The translations under genes and the position numbers were made by a program. 51,473 bases of DNA, from contig JAEUUE010000002.1 in assembly GCA_016787605.1 (NCBI GenBank), forward strand, positions 1-51,473. The letters are read 5' to 3'. Shown here one piece after another: positions 45,575 to 51,473 of the stretch. Origin of the DNA: Cyclobacteriaceae bacterium. Lineage in GTDB: Bacteria > Bacteroidota > Bacteroidia > Cytophagales > Cyclobacteriaceae. The stretch's first letter is position 1. Every line of letters begins with the position of its first letter. The notes under the pieces were generated by a model. It ran no database searches, was not told the DNA's origin, and saw only the letters and a program-made list of their open reading frames with translations.

Positions 45575-48500
45575 TTAGCGCGCCAAATCCTTGATTCGAA
45601 TATTCCTGAACCGGACCACCGAACCATGGCCCAGGAAGCCGATATGGCCCTTTCGCCGCTGCAGGCCGGGGTGCTCCCGGCCATCCAGGGTTCCCTTGGC
45701 CGAAGCCTTCTTCATGTCGCCATCGACGATCACCACGCCATTCACCGTCACTTTGATACGGTCGCCGCGGACCTCGACTTCCTCCTCATTCCATTGCCCC
45801 ACCGGCCGCAAGGCATCGCGTTTGGCGGCAATGATGCCATACACGGAGCCGTGAGCCTGCCATGGCTTGATGTCGTGATAGACCGGGTGCCGGTCATCGA
45901 GGATCTGAATTTCCTTGCCCAGGTAGGCCGCGTCGCCTTCCAGCGGGGCATGGATACCCAGGCCGTTGTTGCCGGCGGGCGTCAATTGGAACTCAAAGCG
46001 GAAGATGAAATCACTGTACTCCTTTTCCGTGTATAAATTGCCCTTGCCCCTTCCCGTCGGGTAGATGGTGATCACCTGGTCGTCGACCACATAGTCGGTC
46101 TTATTGCCCACCCAGCCTGTCAGGTCCTTGCTGTTGAACAGGAGTTCAAATCCTTGTTGCTTCTCTTCCTCCGACAATGCATACGGGCGGTTCAGCTCTT
46201 TCACATACAGGTTGCGGAATGCCAGCTCGGTGCCATGGGCCTGGAGTTCGATGGGTCCGCTGGGGAAGATCGGCAGCTTGCGATCCCAATAGTTTTCCAT
46301 AGTGACGTTGTCCACCACCAACTGCCCGTTGAGATAGACGGTCATCTTTTCTCCCACCATCGTGATGCGCAGCGTGTTCCAGTCACCGATCGGGTTGTCG
46401 GCCACCACGAGCGGGTTTCGGTTCACCGTGTTGTTGTACAGCCCACCGGATCCCACCTGCGCGCCGACATCCACCCGGGAAGTGTCCCAGATTTGCACCT
46501 GCGGTGTTCCCCGGAGGTAGATGCCGCTGTCGCCGTTCTTGCTGATTCTCCAGTCGACCAGCAACTCGAAGTCGCCGTAGATCTTCTTCGTGCAGAGGTT
46601 ATCGCCGGTGCCCGTGAAGCAGATCATTCCGTCTTTCACCGACCAGCTGGTTGCCAGCTTCGCATCGGCTTCCGCCTGCTTTTTCGCCAGCTCTTCCTTC
46701 GTCATCTTTGCCCGCGCGATGGGATTTTCGACCAAACCCTGCCAACCACTGAGATCCTTGCCGTTGAAGATGGGCTCATAGCCTTGCGTGAACGGCATCT
46801 GGTCGAGGTAGTTTTTCACATCGATGCGATCGTACTGGCTGTCGGGCCCGGTCAGTTTTTCCATGACCTTTTCCAGTACGGTACGCACTTCTGAGCCTGT
46901 TTGTCCTGGATGTCCGTCGGCGGTAGGCAGGGCGAGCCGCATTGCTGAGCGGGTAGCCGAGGCGCCGAGCTCGGGATCGTTGATATACCCCGCCACAAAC
47001 ATGAATGACAAGAACGTACGCACACTGCCGGCTTCCCGCAGCACCAGGCGGCGTTCTTCGGCGTTAGTAGCGAGCGCAAACGCCTCGCGCAGTTTCAATA
47101 ATTTCTGATCCGCGGGCCAATCGGTACTCATCACCTGTTTGACGTACGCGCCCAGGGCTCGGCCGCGATAGGCCGCCTGGCTGGGATCGCGCATGAGGCC
47201 AAGCAGCATTCCCGTGGCATCGCCATTCTGCCAATTCAGGAGCGCCGTAAAGGCAAGTTCTTTCTCCTCGCCCGAGCCTTTCTCGAAAGAGGTCTTCACC
47301 ATCTGAAGAGACTTCGGATCGCGGAAGTACGGAAGCACCGGGAGGAGACGTGCCCGCTGGCTGGAGGTTGCCTGCAGAATGGCCGGAATGGTCTCGCTAT
47401 CGGCGATGGCCACCAGCGCCATCTGTACGTCACTCACCTCCTGCGATGAAGAGGCTTTGCCGAGAAGACCCAGCAGGGTCTGCACCGACGAGGGCGTAGC
47501 TACATAGGGCAGGGCATGGTAGGCCGCCACCCGAACCGAAGCGTCGGCGGAGGCCGTCAACGCGATCACCTTTCCCTCCTCGGCGGTACTGCGGCGTTGG
47601 GAAAGAATTGAGAGAATCGACACCTGGGCTTCCGGCATTGCCTTGGGCAGTCGCTCGGAAAGTTGTTGAACGTGAGGTGCATCTGCCAGCTGAAGGAATG
47701 CCTGCACCGCTTCGGCACGTTCGTAGGCCGGGACACCGGTCCGGGTGATCACCTCAGCCACGTCGTTGGCATAAGCGACTTTGCGGGTTCCCGCCAGCGC
47801 ACGAATGGCGACGGTCCTGAGTTCAGTGCTCTTCGAGATTCGTTTGCCGTTGATCAATGGAACAACCAGCTCCCTCAGGAAGGCATCATCGGACGAATTG
47901 GACTTGGCCATCATGGCGAGAATATCCGCCTGCCTCACTCCCTCCGACTTCCTATACTCCTTTAGCCACGCCTCCCGATTTTTTGGCACGCCGGCCGTGG
48001 CGACCGCCAATTGAAGAACATCGCGGCGGTAGGCGTCGTCAAAGCGATCCAACTCCTTGACCAACACGGGCTGCGCATTGCCGGGATCCATGGTCACCTT
48101 TTCTTTAAGAGCGACCAGACGATAGTGCTGTTGTTCCGGCGCCAGCGTATGATCGAGCAGGGCCGCAAGAACCGCCGGCGCAGGCTGGCCTTGCGAAGCG
48201 CGCACGGTCATGTAGTGAATAAGCGCCTCCATTTCCTGGACGGGAGTGCCTTTATATCCCGCCTTGGCTGCCTGTTCCAGAAGCAAGGACTCCGCCGAAG
48301 GGTCCGCGAGCCAGGACAGCGTCCACAGCACTTCGCGTTTGAGATCCGGGTTTGAGGATGACGCCATCGGCATCAGCAAGGGGGTAGCCTTCGTATCGCG
48401 GCGAACACCAAGCGCCTGCACGATCCGAATTTGTGTCTTTTCCGGTTTGCCGGAAAGAGCATTACGCAGCGCGTCAGTGGCCCGGTCAGTGCCGATCTGC

Positions 48501-48952
48501 TGCAAGGTCCCGATAGCGGCATCGGCCAGTGCGGTGTCGTTGATCAACGAGGTCAGCGGCAGAACACTGGCGTCGCTTCCGACAAGGCCCAAGTGATGAA
48601 GGAAATACAATTTGATCTCTTCCTGACCGCTGCGGGCCAGGCCACCGAGAAGGGCATTCTCTACGCGGCTGCGTTCCGCGGCATTGGCCGACTGGGTGAG
48701 CAGCGACACGGCGTATCGGTAGGCGACCCCGGATTCATCGCCGTTGGGGCGAACGCCATCCATGACTTTGGCCAAGCCTCCTTCGTCGAGCGACATCAGC
48801 TCAGCGTAGGCCAGCGAGGCTGTGGCGCCGTCGCGTGCAGGCAATAAAGCCAGGGCATCGGCTATACGGGTAGTAGTAGTCCGGTTGTCCTGTGCCTGGG
48901 CCAGTCCCGGGGAAAGAAAAAAGGAAAGAAGAAGAAGGTAAATGAATCTCAT
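45575..48952 (-). CDS. HEAT-repeat protein with two DUF1080 (3-keto-disaccharide hydrolase) domains
   Basis: A 1125-residue exported protein. Signal peptide MRFIYLLLLSFFLSPGLAQAQ; the ATG at 48952 is used because the longer frame lacks a signal and overlaps the upstream gene. Residues about 40-640 are helical HEAT/armadillo-like repeats. Two DUF1080 domains follow: about 722-925 (YEPIFNGKDLSGWQG, SGIYLRGTPQVQIWD) and about 930-1120 (FELLFNSKDLTGWVG, GLGIHAP, GKEIQILDDRHP). DUF1080 proteins hydrolyse 3-keto-glycosides. It starts 13 nt after an oxidoreductase of the kind that makes 3-keto sugars, which supports that role. Confidence 0.87.
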   Translation of the reverse strand: MRFIYLLLLSFFLSPGLAQAQDNRTTTTRIADALALLPARDGATASLAYAELMSLDEGGLAKVMDGVRPNGDESGVAYRYAVSLLTQSANAAERSRVENALLGGLARSGQEEIKLYFLHHLGLVGSDASVLPLTSLINDTALADAAIGTLQQIGTDRATDALRNALSGKPEKTQIRIVQALGVRRDTKATPLLMPMASSSNPDLKREVLWTLSWLADPSAESLLLEQAAKAGYKGTPVQEMEALIHYMTVRASQGQPAPAVLAALLDHTLAPEQQHYRLVALKEKVTMDPGNAQPVLVKELDRFDDAYRRDVLQLAVATAGVPKNREAWLKEYRKSEGVRQADILAMMAKSNSSDDAFLRELVVPLINGKRISKSTELRTVAIRALAGTRKVAYANDVAEVITRTGVPAYERAEAVQAFLQLADAPHVQQLSERLPKAMPEAQVSILSILSQRRSTAEEGKVIALTASADASVRVAAYHALPYVATPSSVQTLLGLLGKASSSQEVSDVQMALVAIADSETIPAILQATSSQRARLLPVLPYFRDPKSLQMVKTSFEKGSGEEKELAFTALLNWQNGDATGMLLGLMRDPSQAAYRGRALGAYVKQVMSTDWPADQKLLKLREAFALATNAEERRLVLREAGSVRTFLSFMFVAGYINDPELGASATRSAMRLALPTADGHPGQTGSEVRTVLEKVMEKLTGPDSQYDRIDVKNYLDQMPFTQGYEPIFNGKDLSGWQGLVENPIARAKMTKEELAKKQAEADAKLATSWSVKDGMICFTGTGDNLCTKKIYGDFELLVDWRISKNGDSGIYLRGTPQVQIWDTSRVDVGAQVGSGGLYNNTVNRNPLVVADNPIGDWNTLRITMVGEKMTVYLNGQLVVDNVTMENYWDRKLPIFPSGPIELQAHGTELAFRNLYVKELNRPYALSEEEKQQGFELLFNSKDLTGWVGNKTDYVVDDQVITIYPTGRGKGNLYTEKEYSDFIFRFEFQLTPAGNNGLGIHAPLEGDAAYLGKEIQILDDRHPVYHDIKPWQAHGSVYGIIAAKRDALRPVGQWNEEEVEVRGDRIKVTVNGVVIVDGDMKKASAKGTLDGREHPGLQRRKGHIGFLGHGSVVRFRNIRIKDLAR

Positions 48953-48965
48953 GGTCTTCGATACG

Positions 48966-50228
48966 TTAGATTTTCCAGGGACCGCGCATGGGCTGATCGA
49001 TGAGGCGGTTGGCGGCCTCGTCGTTGATGAACACTTGCTTGACCGGGTCAAACTGCAGCGACCGGCCCAGCTGGAGGGCGACTTTGCCCATGTTGACAAT
49101 GGTCGACGACCGGTGCCCGTTGCGTTCGTTGAGGGCGAACTTCTTCCGGGTGCGCACCGACTCCGAAAACGTTGTGATTTGGGTAGGCGGCTCCGGCAGG
49201 GTGTCGAGGTACTTCTTCAGGTTGGGAATATCCGAGCGGAACCCGCGATAGATTCTTCCTTTCGGGCCTTCGATGTAGGGCGCTGACAAATCCTTGTTCT
49301 CCCCGTCGAGAATGATCTTGCATCCGTCGGCGTAGGTGTATTCGATCCTCCGCCACGTGCCCACGGCATCGTCGTGTTGCTGCGGTGCATCGACGTCGAC
49401 ACGGATCGGGCTCGTGTCATCCTTTCCGAGGATATATTGTACCGGGTCGATGTAATGTTGTCCCATGTCACCGAGGCCGCCACCGTCGTAGTCCCAGTAG
49501 CCGCGGAACGTGCCGTGCACGCGGTGGGCATTATAAGGTTTCCAGGGAGCGGGGCCCAGCCAGAGGTCGTAGTCGAGTTCTGCCGGCACCGGCTGCGGTT
49601 CCAGGTTGGTTTTGCCAACCCAGTAGAACTTCCAGTTGAAGCCGGTCACCCCACTGATCGTTACTTTCAATGGCCATCCAAGCACCCGGCTGTCGACCAG
49701 TTTCTTCAATGGCTTCACGGTGGTGTCCATGCCGTAGAAATTGTCTTCAAAGCGGAACCACGTATTCAGGCGGAACATTCTCCCATACTGTTCCATGGCC
49801 TCCACCACCCGCTTGCCTTCGCCGATGGTTCGGGTCATGGGCTTCTCACACCACACGTCTTTGCCCGCCTGGGCTGCCATCACCGACATGATACCATGCC
49901 AATGAGGGGGTGTGGCGATGTGGACGACGTCGATATCGGGCTGGGCCAGCAGCTCGCGGAAGTCGGTGTAGCCGCGTACGCCGGGTCCGGCCGCCGTCAG
50001 CGCATCTTTCAGGTGGATGGCATCCACGTCGCAAACGGCGAGGAGCCGGCCTTCATAGTCGAAGTGGCCGCGGCCCATGCCGCCGACCCCGATGATGCCT
50101 TTGGTCAGCTGGTCGCTGGGTGCCAGGTAGCCTGGTCCGCCGAGCACATGGCGGGGCACGATGGCCAGGCCGCCGAGGGCGAGGGCGGATTTTTTGAGGA
50201 AGTCGCGGCGAGAGGGTGAAGATGACAT
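48966..50228 (-). CDS. Tat-exported Gfo/Idh/MocA family oxidoreductase
   Basis: A 420-residue NAD(P)-dependent oxidoreductase. The N-terminus is a twin-arginine signal (SRRDFLKKSALALGGLAI), so it is exported folded with its cofactor. The Rossmann motif GIIGVGGMGRGHF and the conserved CEKPM are present, and the C-terminal alpha/beta domain is complete. The ATG at 50228 is used because it places the Tat motif at the N-terminus; upstream codons of the open frame are not plausible. With the downstream DUF1080 protein it probably oxidises C3 of a glycoside before cleavage; that reaction is inferred. Confidence 0.9.
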   Translation of the reverse strand: MSSSPSRRDFLKKSALALGGLAIVPRHVLGGPGYLAPSDQLTKGIIGVGGMGRGHFDYEGRLLAVCDVDAIHLKDALTAAGPGVRGYTDFRELLAQPDIDVVHIATPPHWHGIMSVMAAQAGKDVWCEKPMTRTIGEGKRVVEAMEQYGRMFRLNTWFRFEDNFYGMDTTVKPLKKLVDSRVLGWPLKVTISGVTGFNWKFYWVGKTNLEPQPVPAELDYDLWLGPAPWKPYNAHRVHGTFRGYWDYDGGGLGDMGQHYIDPVQYILGKDDTSPIRVDVDAPQQHDDAVGTWRRIEYTYADGCKIILDGENKDLSAPYIEGPKGRIYRGFRSDIPNLKKYLDTLPEPPTQITTFSESVRTRKKFALNERNGHRSSTIVNMGKVALQLGRSLQFDPVKQVFINDEAANRLIDQPMRGPWKI

Positions 50229-50430
50229 AGCGGTAGCTCGTTGAGCAGACAAATTGGGAAAAAATGCGTTCTCCGGGCAATCATTCCGGAAGGCAAATGG
50301 AAGAAATTTCAGCCATTGGATGGCGATTATTGCCAATGCCGCCCTTCCTGATCCCGAAGTTTTGCACTTTCTTCTACTCAGTAAGGGAGGCCCCTGCAAA
50401 GAATAAAACTAAGCGGGTAATTGAATGGGA

Positions 50431-50438
50431 TACTTTTG
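50431..50438 (+). promoter_or_regulatory. -7 promoter box of the small barrel gene
   Basis: TACTTTTG, a full match to TAnnTTTG and identical to the box of the arginine operon, 30 nt before the ATG at 50469. No convincing -33 box. Confidence 0.5.
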
Positions 50439-50468
50439 ACCATTATGTCAAATCAAACCCCAAGTCTT

Positions 50469-51023
50469 ATGAAAACCATTCTCATGGCACTGATCCTGTG
50501 CATGACCGGGCTAGTCGCCACGGCACAAATTGAAAAAGGTTCCTGGCTGATGGGCGCCAGCACCAATCTGGGCTACATCAGTTATACCCCGACGGGTGGA
50601 GGAAGCAGTCAGAACTTCTTCAACATCGGTTTAAAGTCAGGATACTTTGTTGCCAACAACATGACCGTTGGCGTAAATCTCGACTACCTGAACGCCAGCG
50701 GTTCGTCTGGATCGACAAATAGCATTACAACCGTGGGTATATTTCTCCGCGGCTACTCCAAGAAGGTCTTTTTTGGTATTGGCTATAATTCCATCTCGAT
50801 GTCCGGCAGCAGTACAAGCTGGGGGAGCATTCCACTGGAAGTTGGCTATGCGGCCTTCATCACCCGGAACATTGCTTTCGAGCCGGCCATCAACTACACG
50901 TTCGCCACTGACAGCGACAATGGGGGAATGCCCGGTTATGCCGGTTTTCCATTCAGTGCCAAGTCAGCCTTCGGCATTAAGCTTGGCTTCAGCCTTTACC
51001 TCGGCAGGCCGGCTTCCGAATAG
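50469..51023 (+). CDS. small outer-membrane beta-barrel protein
   Basis: A 184-residue protein with a signal peptide (MKTILMALILCMTGLVATAQ). The mature part has about eight amphipathic, Gly/aromatic-rich strands (GSWLMGASTNLGYISY, NNMTVGVNLDYLNASG, FGIKLGFSLYLGR), like an eight-stranded barrel. Function unknown. The ATG at 50469 is chosen because the longer frame (from 50421) overlaps the promoter box and precedes the signal peptide. Single gene with promoter and terminator. Confidence 0.82.
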   Translation: MKTILMALILCMTGLVATAQIEKGSWLMGASTNLGYISYTPTGGGSSQNFFNIGLKSGYFVANNMTVGVNLDYLNASGSSGSTNSITTVGIFLRGYSKKVFFGIGYNSISMSGSSTSWGSIPLEVGYAAFITRNIAFEPAINYTFATDSDNGGMPGYAGFPFSAKSAFGIKLGFSLYLGRPASE

Positions 51024-51046
51024 CCTGTATGCGAATCTCCAGACTG

Positions 51047-51083
51047 GCAGGGCCTTTACCGACAGAGGCCCTGCTTTGTTTTT
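51047..51083 (+). terminator. rho-independent terminator after the barrel gene
   Basis: Perfect 9-bp stem GCAGGGCCT (51047-51055) / AGGCCCTGC (51066-51074), 10-nt loop, then TTTGTTTTT. Confidence 0.9.
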
Positions 51084-51104
51084 ACTTTTGTTCCCGTGTT
51101 TTCA

Positions 51105-51112
51105 TACATTTG
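51105..51112 (+). promoter_or_regulatory. -7 promoter box of tRNA-Gly
   Basis: TACATTTG matches TAnnTTTG fully, 16 nt before the mature tRNA. A second full match, TACTTTTG, lies at 51083-51090 and overlaps the end of the terminator T tract. Confidence 0.6.
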
Positions 51113-51128
51113 AGCAGACAGATTATCA

Positions 51129-51201
51129 GCGGGAGTAGCTCAGTTGGTAGAGCGGCAGCTTCCCAAGCTGCAGGTCGCGGGTTCGAGACCCGTTTCCCGC
51201 T
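51129..51201 (+). tRNA. tRNA-Gly (anticodon CCC)
   Basis: A 73-nt cloverleaf. Acceptor GCGGGAG pairs with TTTCCCGC (last pair G-T). The D arm is AGCTCAGTTGGTAGAGC. The anticodon stem GCAGC/GCTGC closes the loop TTCCCAA with CCC at 51162-51164, reading GGG. The T arm is GCGGG-TTCGAGA-CCCGT and the discriminator is T. CCA is not encoded (CAC follows). It strongly resembles E. coli tRNA-Gly in the acceptor and D arm. Confidence 0.95.
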
Positions 51202-51227
51202 CACTAAAGAATCTTGATTTGAAACAG

Positions 51228-51296
51228 AGGTCGCGCCTGTCCCGATGAGTCCCGAAGGGACGAAAGTCGGGAGGTTCGAGACCCGCTGCGCCCACC
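51228..51296 (+). pseudogene. tRNA 3'-part remnant interrupted by a 37-nt hairpin repeat
   Basis: AGGTCGCG (51228-51235) and GGTTCGAGACCCG (51273-51285) joined together equal, base for base, the variable-loop/T-arm stretch of the intact tRNA-Gly upstream; CTGCGCCCACC follows like the 3' strand of another acceptor stem. Between the two parts sits a 37-nt piece (51236-51272) holding the hairpin TCCCGA...TCGGGA with an inner GTCCC/GGGAC stem. No 5' half (D arm) is found. Confidence 0.55.
51240..51272. repeat. nested-hairpin repeat inside the tRNA remnant
   Basis: Outer arms TCCCGA (51240-51245) and TCGGGA (51267-51272); inner stem GTCCC (51249-51253) and GGGAC (51257-51261). It looks like a small mobile or dispersed hairpin element. 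Confidence 0.5.
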
Positions 51297-51346
51297 TTCG
51301 ACTTCCCGCCTACACGTCGCTACGGCGGGCAGAGCGCTCAGGATGA
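51296..51346. repeat. copy of the TGAGCG/AGTCGAAG repeat split by a second palindrome
   Basis: CTTCGACT (51296-51303) and GCGCTCAGGATGA (51334-51346) are the two halves of the repeat seen at 14389-14408 (there contiguous). The 30 nt between contain CCCGCC (51305-51310) and GGCGGG (51324-51329), a hairpin of their own. Confidence 0.5.
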
Positions 51347-51389
51347 TCGCGCCAAGAAGCCGAATTCAGGATTACTGTCGGGAAACCAA

Positions 51390-51473
51390 TTACAAATGCA
51401 AGTTCATTGGCCACCCTCCCGTTCGGGTCAGGGTGGTGCGGGCGGCGTCGCCGGCGCTGTTGATCCACTCGAT
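51390..51473 (-). CDS. 3' end of an unidentified gene (partial)
   Basis: The last 27 codons and TAA stop of a minus-strand frame that continues beyond the window. The encoded tail contains EWINSAGDAARTTLTRTGGW. High G+C and an uninterrupted frame to the window edge support a real gene, but the fragment is too short for me to name a family. Confidence 0.45.
   Translation of the reverse strand: MEWINSAGDAARTTLTRTGGWPMNLHL

Noticed and set aside
51240-51272. Hammerhead ribozyme resemblance (CCGATGA ... GAAA around a GTCCC/GGGAC stem)
   Set aside because: The core position that must be U is C, and the outer strands pair with each other, so the required three-way junction and cleavage site cannot form.

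Overview
The window is a stretch of a Bacteroidota chromosome, most likely from the Chitinophagaceae or a close relative. This is inferred from gene content (DUF2795, DUF4421, PD40-OmpA, bacterial GH3 and secreted TPR-CHAT proteins, and an N-acylornithine-type arginine operon headed by a GNAT gene), from promoters of the TTG...TAnnTTTG type, from the lack of clear Shine-Dalgarno sites, and from a fairly high G+C content (roughly 55-60 % in housekeeping genes). I see no prophage, CRISPR array, transposase or rRNA operon. Gene density is about one gene per 1.4 kb and almost all of it is vertical-looking housekeeping DNA.

Layout. 1-6.8 kb: DUF2795 protein, the ribosomal ABC-F factor EttA, an orphan secreted beta-propeller protein, a small DUF486 membrane protein, a lipid A-type acyltransferase, SixA and a DUF4421 protein. 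6.8-10.7 kb: the minus-strand proteolysis operon lon-hslU(-DUF4421), divergent from a PD40/OmpA envelope protein (10.8-12.8 kb). 12.9-20.1 kb: secreted M20 amidohydrolase, then the minus-strand set GH3-dxr-rseP, divergent from a DegP/HtrA protease. 20.1-22.3 kb: dnaA and a small SH3-like secreted protein. 22.5-25.6 kb: methylmalonyl-CoA mutase mutA-mutB. 25.7-33.1 kb: a secreted 1420-residue TPR-CHAT protein with a strong terminator, an FtsX/MacB-type permease and a DedA protein. 33.2-42.0 kb: a complete arginine operon (GNAT acyltransferase-argG-argC-argD-argF'-argB-argE-argH), probably running on into a TPR lipoprotein and a Ste24-type protease. 44.2-50.2 kb: a porin and a two-gene set (Tat-exported Gfo/Idh/MocA oxidoreductase plus HEAT/double-DUF1080 protein) that suggests 3-keto-glycoside breakdown. 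50.4-51.5 kb: a small outer-membrane barrel protein, tRNA-Gly(CCC), a cluster of small repeats and the 3' end of an unidentified minus-strand gene.

The most interesting signal is in the 260-nt leader of the arginine operon. Between a TAnnTTTG promoter and the first gene lies a 34-codon reading frame with seven Arg codons (RRR, R, RR, R), followed at once by three hairpins that exclude one another in the 1:2 / 2:3 / 3:4 order of a classical ribosome-mediated attenuator, and then a U-rich tract. I infer a transcription attenuator sensing charged tRNA-Arg. A second theme is a set of degenerate period-7 repeat arrays that fill the gaps inside this same operon; two of them encode the C-terminal tails of ArgG and ArgE. 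The ArgF' enzyme carries Val at the position that separates N-succinyl- from N-acetylornithine transcarbamylases, which points to a succinylated pathway.
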